Shown here piece by piece: positions 10,458-18,324 of a DNA stretch of 64,000 bases. Positions within the stretch are counted from its first letter, which is position 1. Every line of letters begins with the position of its first letter. The DNA comes from Myxococcus guangdongensis (GTDB lineage: Bacteria > Myxococcota > Myxococcia > Myxococcales > Myxococcaceae): the NCBI RefSeq assembly GCF_024198255.1, contig NZ_JAJVKW010000011.1:124001-188000 (forward strand), read 5' to 3'. A program made the position numbers and the translations under genes. The notes beneath the pieces are model-generated. The model ran no database searches, was not told the origin of the DNA, and saw only the letters and a list, made by a program, of their open reading frames with translations.

Positions 10458-10466
10458 GGAAGCGGC

Positions 10467-11012
10467 TCACAGCGCCAGCAGCAGCAGGGCGGCTTTCTCC
10501 TCGGGGCTGGCCGCGAGGAACTCATCCGGCAGCCAGACCTCCGACTCGGGCACCGTGACGGAGTCGCAGCTGCGGCGGCCCGCGTAGGAGCGCCCCGGCT
10601 CGCGCGCCTTCAGCCGGTACGTGCAGTCCCGGATGTAGATTTTCAGCTCGTCCTTGCTGAACTTCACGGTGGCGGGACGGCCGCCGAAGCCGCCCTCGGC
10701 CTCCAGCGTGTCGCCGTCGCGCTTCACCTTCAGGTTCACCGCCGCGGGGCCCAGCGAGCCCTTCACCGCGCCGTCCTTGAACTCCACGTCCACCACGCCC
10801 AGGTACGTCCTGCCCCGCAGGCCCTTGCCGGTCCGGGTCACCTGGAAGTCCTGGCCGGTGACCTCGTCGGCCGTCATCACCAGGTTGTACTGCTGCCGGG
10901 CGATTCGCAGGTTGATGGCGTCCTGCTTCGGCGCGGACACCGCCACGCCCGCCCCCAGGACCACCGCCAGAGCCAAGACTCCCCGCCGCAGCGGGCTCAG
11001 AAAGCGCTTCAT
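10467..11012 (-). CDS. Small exported protein of unknown function (tandem paralogue A)
   Basis: 181 aa. ATG 11012 is preceded by AGGAG with good spacing. It begins with a Sec signal peptide (MKRFLSPLRRGVLALAVV, with a likely cleavage after AVSA). The mature part is a compact, strand-rich protein with GRTYLGVVDVEFKDGAVKG and the repeated idea NLKVKRDGDTLEAEGGFGG, plus two Cys near the end. It ends in SPEEKAALLLLAL, a short hydrophobic tail. The next gene is a close paralogue in tandem with the same signal peptide. I do not recognise the family. Confidence 0.75.
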   Translation of the reverse strand: MKRFLSPLRRGVLALAVVLGAGVAVSAPKQDAINLRIARQQYNLVMTADEVTGQDFQVTRTGKGLRGRTYLGVVDVEFKDGAVKGSLGPAAVNLKVKRDGDTLEAEGGFGGRPATVKFSKDELKIYIRDCTYRLKAREPGRSYAGRRSCDSVTVPESEVWLPDEFLAASPEEKAALLLLAL

Positions 11013-11181
11013 CGGAATGCTCCTCGTCGTGGAATACCTTCCTTGAAACGTCCTTCTTCCCATCGCATACCGCGACAGCCCCAACTCCCCGGATTCGCAT
11101 CCGGGGCATGACACTCTGCCGGGTCGGCCGCCTGCTCGCCCCACTCCCGGGACGGTCCGCGATGCCCGGAGACGGACAACG

Positions 11182-11730
11182 TCAAACCGCCAGCAGCAGC
11201 AGGGTCACCTTCTCCTCGGGGCTGGCCTCGAGGAACGCGTCCGGCAGCCAGAGCTCCGCGCCCCCAGCGGAGCCGCTCACGCTGCAGTTGCTCTGACCCG
11301 AGTAGGAGCGCCCCGCCTCACTCGCGCTCAGCCGGTGCGTGCAGTCCCGGATGTAGATTTCCAACGAGTCCTTGGTGAGCTTCACGGTGGCGGGCCGCCC
11401 GCCGAAGCCGCCCTCGGCCTCCACCGTGTCGCCGTCGCGCTTCACCTTCAGGTTCACCAGCGAGGGGCCCAGCGAGCCCTTCACCGCGCCGTCCTCGAAC
11501 TTCACGGCCACCAGGCCCACGGCGGTCCTCCCCCGCAGGCCCATGCCCTTCCGGCTCACCTGGAAGTCCTGGCCCGTCACGTCCTCGGCTCGCATGGTGA
11601 GGTTGACCTGCCGCAGGCCGAACCGGAGGTTGATGGCGTCCTGCTTGGGCGCGGACACCGCCGCCCCCGCACCCAGGACCACCGCCAGCGCCAGGACACC
11701 CCGCCGGAGCGGGCTCAGAAAGCGCTTCAT
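11182..11730 (-). CDS. Small exported protein of unknown function (tandem paralogue B)
   Basis: 182 aa and nearly collinear with the gene downstream of it. The first ~34 residues of the two proteins are almost identical, including the signal peptide, and so is the central block NLKVKRDGDT[LV]EAEGGFGGRPATVK. Divergence concentrates in the strands around residues 38-60 and in the Cys-containing region near the end (YSGQSNCSVSG here). ATG 11730 has the same AGGAGCATTCCG leader as its copy, so the duplication included the ribosome-binding region. Function unknown; probably periplasmic or secreted. Confidence 0.75.
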   Translation of the reverse strand: MKRFLSPLRRGVLALAVVLGAGAAVSAPKQDAINLRFGLRQVNLTMRAEDVTGQDFQVSRKGMGLRGRTAVGLVAVKFEDGAVKGSLGPSLVNLKVKRDGDTVEAEGGFGGRPATVKLTKDSLEIYIRDCTHRLSASEAGRSYSGQSNCSVSGSAGGAELWLPDAFLEASPEEKVTLLLLAV

Positions 11731-11834
11731 CGGAATGCTCCTCATCATGGGACGTCGTGGAACGACCTTCGTGGAACGCGCGGCCGCCCGGGACATACCG
11801 GAATGTCCCGGGGGCATACGCTGTGTCCGGGCGG

Positions 11835-13859
11835 CTACTTCGGCGCGGGCGCCTGGGGTGCGCCCAGGTGTTTCTCGAAGAACATCATCGTCGTCATCTG
11901 TGCGTAGTCGCGGGTGGGCTTCTTCTGGAAGCCGTGGCCCTCGTCGGTGGCCAGCATGTACCAGACGTCCGGCGAGCGCTGCCGCACGGCCTGGACGATC
12001 TGCTCCGCCTCCGACTGCGGCACGCGCGGGTCATTGGCCCCCTGCTGCACGAAGAGCGCCGCGCGAATCTTGTCCACCGAGCCCAGCGGGGAGATGCGCT
12101 CCTGCACGCGGCGCACCTCGGGGATGCGCTCGTCGCCGTACTCCGCGCGCCGCAGGTCCCGGCGGTACGCCTGCGTGTTCTCCAGGAAGCTGGGCAGCGA
12201 GGAGATGCCCACCACGTCCACCGCGGCCTTGAAGCGCTCGGGGTAGAAGGCCACCGACGCCAGCGTCATGTACCCCCCGTACGAGCCGCCCGAGACGCCC
12301 ACGCGCGTGGCGTCCAGCTCCGGGCGCGAGGCGATGAAGTCCAGCGTCGCGCCGATGTCCTTCAGGCTCTGCTCGCGCTTCACGCCGTCATCCATGGCGC
12401 GGTACGCCTTGCCGTACCCATCCGAGCCACGCACGTTGGGCACCAGCACCGCCATGCCCAGCTCGCCGGTGATGAACTGGGTGAAGTTGCTGAACATTGG
12501 CCGGCTCTGTCCCTCGGGCCCGCCGTGGAAGCTGACGACGACGGGCACCTTCTTGCCGCCGGTGTTCCTGGGCACATAGAGGAGCGCGGGCACCTGCACC
12601 CCATCCGTGGACGGATAGCGCACGAGCGTGGGCTCCACGAATCCCTCCGTGTCCAGGCCGCCCACCTCCGAGCGCGTCCAGCGCGTCGGCTTGCGCGACT
12701 TCAAGTCCACCGTCCACACATCCATGGGGCTGCGCGCGCTGCCCAGCGAGAGCGCGAGCATGTCCGAGCGCTTGCGCGGGAACTTCAGCCCGCCCCCCAC
12801 GCCCTTGGGCAGGGTCGACAGCGCGGACAAGGCGCGCGTGCGCGTGTCGAGCAGCGACACCGTGGTGTAGCCGTCCTCGTTGAAGGCCACCGCCAGCTTG
12901 CGGCCGTCCGGGGACAGCGCCAGGTCCGTCACGCTCCACCGCACCGACTTCGTCAGCGACGCGGGCGGCTGGGCCGTGGGCGCGGTGCGCGTGTCGAGCA
13001 GGTAGAGCTCGGAGAAGTCGCTGTAGCGGTCCGTCACCAGATAGACGCCCTGGCCGTCCTTCGTGAAGGTGGCGCCGTCGACGCTGCCCTTGCCCTCGGA
13101 GGGCGTGAGCTGACGGCGCTCGCCGGACGCCACGTCCACCACGAACAGGTCCGAGTCATCCGCGGCGCGGAAGCGCTGCACCAGCACCTTCGCGCCATCC
13201 GCGGAGAACTCCAGCGGTGAGTACGTGCCCTCCAGCTCCGTGAGGCGGCGCGCCTTCGTGGGCTCCGACGTGGAGGCCACGTACACGTCCGTGTCCTTGC
13301 CGTTGCGGCCCGTGCCCGCGTACGCCAGCCAGCGACCGTCCGAGGAGACGCGCAGCGCCTCATGGCGGCTCTTGCCGTCCGTCAAGAGCTCCGAGCGCCC
13401 CGTGCGCCGGTCCAGCTTGAACACCTGGAAGAACTCACCGCCGCCCTTGTCCTGGAGGAAATAGAGGACGTTCGCGTCGCCCGGCTGGAAGAGGGCCCGG
13501 TTGATGGGCTCCTTCGCGAAGGTGATTTGCGTGCGCGCCCCCATGGGCATCTCCACCACGTGGAGCTGGTTGGTGTCCGCGAAGCGCGTGGTGATGAGCA
13601 GCTGCTTGCCGTCATCACTGGCATCCGAGAGCCCCGCGGCGCGGGACTCCAGGTACTGCTCCATCCGGCGACGCAGCGCGTCCGGCACCGGGGGCACGTT
13701 GCTCACCCACACGTTCGGCTGACCGGGCAGCGGCGCGATTCCAGGCACCTGTGATGGTTTCGCGGCGGCACCCTGCGCGGCGGCGGCGGGAGTCGCGGTG
13801 GGCGCGGGCGCCTGGGTCCAGAGCAGGGACACGACGAGGGGAATCAGGCCTGGGTTCAT
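11835..13859 (-). CDS. S9 family prolyl oligopeptidase-type serine peptidase, exported
   Basis: 674 aa, starting MNPGLIPLVVSLLWTQ, a signal peptide. Residues ~60-400 form a seven-bladed TolB/WD40-like propeller (for example SSDGRWLAYAG, SADGAKVLVQ, SPDGRKLAVAF). Residues ~420-670 form the alpha/beta-hydrolase domain with the nucleophile elbow GGSYGG (Ser526), Asp610 in GANDPRVP and His642 in DEGHGF. The architecture is that of acylaminoacyl-peptidase/DPP-IV-like S9 enzymes, which cleave short peptides admitted through the propeller. A signal peptide places it in the periplasm or outside. A second S9 enzyme of the same plan lies at 35.8 kb. Confidence 0.92.
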   Translation of the reverse strand: MNPGLIPLVVSLLWTQAPAPTATPAAAAQGAAAKPSQVPGIAPLPGQPNVWVSNVPPVPDALRRRMEQYLESRAAGLSDASDDGKQLLITTRFADTNQLHVVEMPMGARTQITFAKEPINRALFQPGDANVLYFLQDKGGGEFFQVFKLDRRTGRSELLTDGKSRHEALRVSSDGRWLAYAGTGRNGKDTDVYVASTSEPTKARRLTELEGTYSPLEFSADGAKVLVQRFRAADDSDLFVVDVASGERRQLTPSEGKGSVDGATFTKDGQGVYLVTDRYSDFSELYLLDTRTAPTAQPPASLTKSVRWSVTDLALSPDGRKLAVAFNEDGYTTVSLLDTRTRALSALSTLPKGVGGGLKFPRKRSDMLALSLGSARSPMDVWTVDLKSRKPTRWTRSEVGGLDTEGFVEPTLVRYPSTDGVQVPALLYVPRNTGGKKVPVVVSFHGGPEGQSRPMFSNFTQFITGELGMAVLVPNVRGSDGYGKAYRAMDDGVKREQSLKDIGATLDFIASRPELDATRVGVSGGSYGGYMTLASVAFYPERFKAAVDVVGISSLPSFLENTQAYRRDLRRAEYGDERIPEVRRVQERISPLGSVDKIRAALFVQQGANDPRVPQSEAEQIVQAVRQRSPDVWYMLATDEGHGFQKKPTRDYAQMTTMMFFEKHLGAPQAPAPK

Positions 13860-13995
13860 GGGGCGGGCACGGTAGCAGCGCTCGCGCGGACACGTCCCAT
13901 CAACCAGGTCCACCGGCTCGTTTCGTAAGGGCCCTCCAACAACGAACAGGCCCTGGCTCCCCCCGAGCCCGAAGGCCGCTTCCCTGGAGGCGCAC

Positions 13996-15459
13996 ATGAA
14001 GAGGAACGCCTGGAATCGCCGTGGCATCACCCTGGCGCTGGCCGCCACGCTGTCCGCGCTCGTCGGCTGCGGAGATGACGAGACGCCCGACGACCCGAAG
14101 CCGTCCACCCAGGCGAAGCTGCGCGTGGTGCACGCATCCCCGGACGCGCCCGCCGTGGACATCTACGCGGAGGGCCAGGCCACGCCACTGTTCACCAACG
14201 TGCGTTACGGCGACACCACCGCGTACGCCACGGTGCCGACGGGGACGTACAACGTGCAGGTGCGCGCGGCGGGCTCGGCGGCCACGTCCGCGCCCGTCTA
14301 CTCCACAGGTCCGCTGACGCTGACGAAGGACCAGAGCGTGAGCGCGGTGGCCGCGGGCCTGCTCACCGCCACCGACAGCGCGAGCGGCTTCCGCGTGCTG
14401 CCCCTCACCGAGGGCTTCGGCGCGCCGTCGGAGGGACGGGCGCGGGTGCGAATCGTCCACGCGGGCGCGGACGCGCCCACCGTCGCGCTGGACGTGGGTG
14501 ACGACGGCACCTCCGAAATCACCGGGCTCGCGCGCTTCCAGGACACGGGCGCCGCGGGGGTGGAGTTGCCCTCGGGACAGTCGCTCCAGGTGGGCGTGCG
14601 CACGGCCGACAACCAGAAGGTGACGTCCTTCACCGTGCCCGCCCTGCCCTCGCGCGGCGAGGTGTTCGTCATCGCCACCGGCAGGCTGTCCGAGAAGGCG
14701 CACGCTCCCGCGGGCTTCGGGTTGCTCGCGGCGGGGGTGGGCATGGTCCGCCAGAACCCCGTCGTCTACGCGCTGCACGCCTCGCCGGACGCGCCCTCCG
14801 TGGACGTCTTCGTCGGCACCACGGAGCTGGTGGATGACCTGAGCTTCGGCGAGCTGTCCGCGCCCATCCAGGTGCCGCCGGGCAGCTACAGCCTGGACTT
14901 CTTCGCCAGCGCCTCGGGCGGCACGCGCCCCTCGGGCGCTCCCGCCGCCAGCCGGCCCACGCCCGCGCTGGTGGCCGGTGAGCGCTACCTGGTCCTGGCC
15001 TCGGGCTTCCTGAGCCCGGCGGCGGATGACCCGGCGGACTCCACCTTCGAGCTGCTCGCCTTCACGGAGGGCTTCACGCGCGACACGGACAGCCTGCGGC
15101 TGCGCGTGGTGCACGCCTCGCCGGACGCGCCGGTGGTGGACGTGTCGCCGGTGGAGGGCGGAATCGTTCCGGCCGCCGCCGCCTTCGATGACATCCCGTA
15201 CCGGCTGGCCACCTCCGTGGAGGGCCGCGAGCTGCCCGGCGCCCAGCTGCTGGTGGGCGTGGCGGCGTCCAGCGCGTCCAACCGCTCGCCGGTGGCGCGG
15301 TTCCTGTTGGACACCAACGCGTTCCTGGGCCGGGGCGTCTTCGCGGTGGCCGCGGGCGCGCTGTCGCCCTCGACGTCGGGTGAGGCGGGCTTCCGGTTGG
15401 TGCTGGTGGACACGAGCACCACGCCCTGGAGCGCCCTCAACGTGCATCCGCAGCCGTAA
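13996..15459 (+). CDS. DUF4397 repeat lipoprotein
   Basis: 487 aa with a lipoprotein signal whose lipobox is LVGC (Cys at about 27). The mature part has four DUF4397 repeats of ~110 aa. Each opens with a variant of LRVVHASPDAPAVDI, at about residues 38, 150, 254 and 368; the second is degenerate (VRIVHAGADAPTV). DUF4397 is a beta-sandwich-like surface domain of unknown function, common in myxobacterial lipoproteins. A T-tailed hairpin follows within 50 bp, so the gene probably forms its own transcription unit. Confidence 0.85.
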   Translation: MKRNAWNRRGITLALAATLSALVGCGDDETPDDPKPSTQAKLRVVHASPDAPAVDIYAEGQATPLFTNVRYGDTTAYATVPTGTYNVQVRAAGSAATSAPVYSTGPLTLTKDQSVSAVAAGLLTATDSASGFRVLPLTEGFGAPSEGRARVRIVHAGADAPTVALDVGDDGTSEITGLARFQDTGAAGVELPSGQSLQVGVRTADNQKVTSFTVPALPSRGEVFVIATGRLSEKAHAPAGFGLLAAGVGMVRQNPVVYALHASPDAPSVDVFVGTTELVDDLSFGELSAPIQVPPGSYSLDFFASASGGTRPSGAPAASRPTPALVAGERYLVLASGFLSPAADDPADSTFELLAFTEGFTRDTDSLRLRVVHASPDAPVVDVSPVEGGIVPAAAAFDDIPYRLATSVEGRELPGAQLLVGVAASSASNRSPVARFLLDTNAFLGRGVFAVAAGALSPSTSGEAGFRLVLVDTSTTPWSALNVHPQP

Positions 15460-15506
15460 CGCATTTTCGCGTCACCCGTCAGCAAAGACATCCAGGCCAG
15501 CAAGCT

Positions 15507-15547
15507 GGCGCCGCGCGAGCCTCGTGCCCGCGGCGCCTGTCGTTTTT
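15507..15547 (+). terminator. Intrinsic terminator after the DUF4397 gene
   Basis: GGCGCCGCG (15507-15515) pairs perfectly with CGCGGCGCC (15529-15537) across a 13-nt interval. It is followed 6 nt later by five T residues (15543-15547). This separates the DUF4397 gene from the RCC1 gene, which starts 20 bp further on. Confidence 0.7.
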
Positions 15548-15566
15548 CCTTCGGGAGGGAGGCTCC

Positions 15567-16784
15567 ATGAAGCGCCGCGTCGCGCCCATCCTGCTGCTCC
15601 TCACCGCGCTGACGGGCGCGTGCCTGGACCCCATCCGGAGCGCCCCGACGGACGCGTGCGTGGAGGACACCGAGGGGTGCCCGGACACGGACCCCGAGCC
15701 GCGGGGTGTGGCGCGAAAGGTGACGGTGGGGCGGCATCACGCGTGCGCGCTGCTCGAGAGCGGCGGCGTGCGGTGCTGGGGCGGCACGGGGCTGGTGGGA
15801 GACGGCACGCGCGCGCTGCGGGCCTCGGCCGTGGCGGCGAAGGGCCTGTCCACCGGCGTGCTCGGCATCTCCGCGGGCGCGGACCACACCTGCGCGGTGC
15901 TGGAGGGCGGCACCGTGCGCTGCTGGGGAGACAACGCGTCGGGTCAGCTGGGCCAGGCCTCGCTGTCGTCCTCGCTGGAGCCGCTGGATGTCGGCGGACT
16001 GGGCTCCAACGTGCTGACGGTCGCCTCGGGTGAGGCGCACACGTGCGCGCTGCACGCGGGGGGACAGGTGACGTGCTGGGGCGACAACTCACGGCTCCAA
16101 TTGGGTTCGGAGGTGAGCCAGCGGAGCCACGCGCCCATCGCGGTGCCGGGCCTGCCCGCGAACCTCACGGTGCTCGCGGCGGGCGCGTACCACACCTGCG
16201 CGGCCACCACGGCGGGCGAGGCGTGGTGCTGGGGCGACAACGCGTACGGCGGGCTGGGGGATGGGCTCGCCGGCGCGGGGCTGAAGTCTCCTCCCGTCCG
16301 GGCGCGGAGCCTGGCCCTGCCCGTGAGGGCGCTGACGGCGGGCAGGGGACACACCTGCGCGCGCGTGGGCGACGGAGCGGTGGAGTGCTGGGGCTTCAAT
16401 GCCTCGGGGGCGCTGGGGGATGACACCGCGCTCGACAGCACGGTGCCGGTGCGTCCGGTGGGGCTGAAGGTGGACATGCGTCAGGTGCGCGCGGGCACGG
16501 ACTTCACCTGCGCGCTGAGCGCCGAGGGGCGGGTGCGCTGCTGGGGCCTGAACGAGGCCGGGCAGCTCGGCGACGGGACGCGGGTGCATCGCGCGGCGCC
16601 GGTGGACGTGTCGGGGCTGGCGAACGAGGTGGTGGACCTGGCCACGGGTGTGACGAGCACGTGCACGGTGCTGAGGGATGGGCGCGCGCAGTGCTGGGGC
16701 GCCAACGCCGCCGGACAGCTGGGTGACGGGACGCAGACGGAGCGCGCCGGACCCGTCGAGGTCCAGGGGCTCGAGGCCCCTTGA
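15567..16784 (+). CDS. RCC1-repeat seven-bladed propeller lipoprotein
   Basis: 405 aa with signal peptide and lipobox LTGAC (Cys ~19). From residue ~55 there are seven RCC1/BNR-like repeats of ~50 aa, each of the form HTCAxxxxGxVxCWGxNxxGQLG. They begin near VGRHHAC, AGADHTC, SGEAHTC, AGAYHTC, AGRGHTC, AGTDFTC and TGVTSTC. Seven repeats make one closed propeller, and each blade has a Cys pair (HTC...CWG) that could form one disulfide. It is therefore likely an extracytoplasmic binding propeller. Only 12 bp separate it from the sigma factor gene, suggesting a shared transcript. Confidence 0.88.
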   Translation: MKRRVAPILLLLTALTGACLDPIRSAPTDACVEDTEGCPDTDPEPRGVARKVTVGRHHACALLESGGVRCWGGTGLVGDGTRALRASAVAAKGLSTGVLGISAGADHTCAVLEGGTVRCWGDNASGQLGQASLSSSLEPLDVGGLGSNVLTVASGEAHTCALHAGGQVTCWGDNSRLQLGSEVSQRSHAPIAVPGLPANLTVLAAGAYHTCAATTAGEAWCWGDNAYGGLGDGLAGAGLKSPPVRARSLALPVRALTAGRGHTCARVGDGAVECWGFNASGALGDDTALDSTVPVRPVGLKVDMRQVRAGTDFTCALSAEGRVRCWGLNEAGQLGDGTRVHRAAPVDVSGLANEVVDLATGVTSTCTVLRDGRAQCWGANAAGQLGDGTQTERAGPVEVQGLEAP

Positions 16785-16796
16785 GGGGAGGACGGC

Positions 16797-17483
16797 ATGT
16801 CGCTGTTGAAGGACGACCCGCGGTTGCTGCAGGCCTTCCGTCGAGGGGAGCCGGAGGCGCTCGCGCGCGTCTATCGGGCCTACTCCGCGCACGTGGCGCG
16901 GTTCCTGTCGCGCACGTACGTGTCGCATGGGCCCGGGGGACTGGGACGCGTGGGTCCGTTGGATTTGGAGGCCGCGCACCAGGAGACCTTCGTGCGTGCC
17001 TTTCGTGAGCAGGCGCGGCTCGCGTACGACGGCGTGCGTCCGTATTCGACGTGGCTCAACGCGGTGGCGAAGCAGGCGGCGGTGGACGTGCTGCGCTCGG
17101 CGGGTCGCATCGCGCGCGAGGCGGTGGCGCTGGATGACACGCCGATGGCGGAGCGGCTGGCGAGCACGTCGCCCTCTCCCGAGGACCGGGCGCTCGAGGG
17201 GGAGATGCGTGAGTTGGTGAGGCGCTTCCTCGCGGGGCTCGACGAGGGGACGCGGCGGTTGGCGGACCTGCGCTTCGTGCAGGGGTTGTCCCAGGAGCGC
17301 GCGGGGCTGCTGTTGGGGTGGTCCCGACAGGAGTTGAGGACGCGCGAGATGAAGCTGCGGCGCGCGATGACGGCGTTTCTGGTAGAGGAGGGATGGCTCG
17401 TGTCGGAGTCGCCCGAGGGTCTGCCTTCCGCCGCGGCCACGGCCGCGATGCTGGCCCTGCTCTTCCCTCTCTTCGTGCCCTGA
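16797..17483 (+). CDS. ECF-type RNA polymerase sigma factor with hydrophobic C-terminal tail
   Basis: 228 aa. Region 2 is visible at ~10-105 (ALARVYRAYSAHVARFL ... HQETFVRAF ... YSTWLNAVAKQAAVDVLR). Region 4 is at ~145-195 (LDEGTRRLADLRFVQGLSQERAGLLLGWS, then the recognition helix RQELRTREMKLRRAM). The promoter-reading fold is complete. Unusually, the protein ends in an Ala/Leu-rich stretch (AAATAAMLALLFPLFVP) long enough to enter a membrane. The next gene, 16 bp on, looks like its zinc-finger anti-sigma partner. Which genes it controls is unknown; its own cluster is the natural first guess. Confidence 0.8.
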   Translation: MSLLKDDPRLLQAFRRGEPEALARVYRAYSAHVARFLSRTYVSHGPGGLGRVGPLDLEAAHQETFVRAFREQARLAYDGVRPYSTWLNAVAKQAAVDVLRSAGRIAREAVALDDTPMAERLASTSPSPEDRALEGEMRELVRRFLAGLDEGTRRLADLRFVQGLSQERAGLLLGWSRQELRTREMKLRRAMTAFLVEEGWLVSESPEGLPSAAATAAMLALLFPLFVP

Positions 17484-17499
17484 CCCGAGTGAGTTGACC

Positions 17500-18324
17500 A
17501 TGGCCTTGTTCACTCCCCACGTGGACCGACAGCTCGTCCACCTCGCGAACGACGGCACCCTGCCTCCAAGACAGTGGAGCCGGGTGCTGAGTCATGCGCG
17601 GGGCTGCGAGCGCTGTGGCGCCCGCTATGAGCAGGTGATGAACCTGCGCCGCGTGTTCGCGCGGGACACCGTCACCGAGCCGACCTCGGGTGAGCTGGAG
17701 CGGCTGTCCGCGCACGGCTTGCAGGCGGTGCTGGGGGCGCTGGAGGAGCGGCGTGAGTGCTCGGAGTCAGAGGACGAGACGAAGGGTCCTTGGGCGCGAG
17801 TGGTGGAGTGGGTGCGCGGGGCGTGGGACCCGCCGTCGCTCGGGCACGTGGGCACGGCGTGGGTGCTGGCGTTGATGGTGTCCGCCGGAGTGCTGTGGAC
17901 GGGCGCTTCTGAAGACACGGGAGAGTGGGCGGCACGCGGCGAGGGCCCTGGCACCGCGGTGCTGCGATTGTTCTGCGTGCCCTCGGACGCGGAGCTGCGT
18001 GAGGTGCGCGGACAGGGCACGTGTCCTTCGGGGGCATCGCTCGCGTTCGCGGCAGGCGTGCGGGCGCCGTACACGCATGTCGCGGTGGTGGTGCGTACGG
18101 AGCAGGGCTCGCGTGTGGAGGGACCATTCGAAGTGAAGGCGGCTCCGGGCTCGGAGGTCGCGCTGGACATCACGCCTCGGCTGCCCGAGGCGGGCGAGGT
18201 GGAGCTCACCGCGGTCTTCGCGTCGAGCGCGAGCGTCGCGCTCTCAGCCGCGCGCGGAGAGACGGTGCAAGGCGAAGTGGTCCAGGTGCGGCATCGGATT
18301 CAAGTGGGGGGCGGCACGCCATGA
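17500..18324 (+). CDS. Putative anti-sigma factor, single-pass membrane protein with HxxxCxxC motif
   Basis: 274 aa from ATG 17500; an in-frame TTG two codons upstream is the weaker choice. The N-terminus carries HARGCERCGARY (~30-41), the H-x3-C-x2-C zinc site of ZAS-type anti-sigma domains. One membrane helix follows at ~117-140 (TAWVLALMVSAGVLW). The periplasmic part (~145-274) is strand-rich, like a small sandwich, with two Cys near its start. Position directly after an ECF sigma gene supports the anti-sigma role. Its stop overlaps the start of the caspase-like gene (ATGA), indicating coupled translation. Confidence 0.7.
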   Translation: MALFTPHVDRQLVHLANDGTLPPRQWSRVLSHARGCERCGARYEQVMNLRRVFARDTVTEPTSGELERLSAHGLQAVLGALEERRECSESEDETKGPWARVVEWVRGAWDPPSLGHVGTAWVLALMVSAGVLWTGASEDTGEWAARGEGPGTAVLRLFCVPSDAELREVRGQGTCPSGASLAFAAGVRAPYTHVAVVVRTEQGSRVEGPFEVKAAPGSEVALDITPRLPEAGEVELTAVFASSASVALSAARGETVQGEVVQVRHRIQVGGGTP

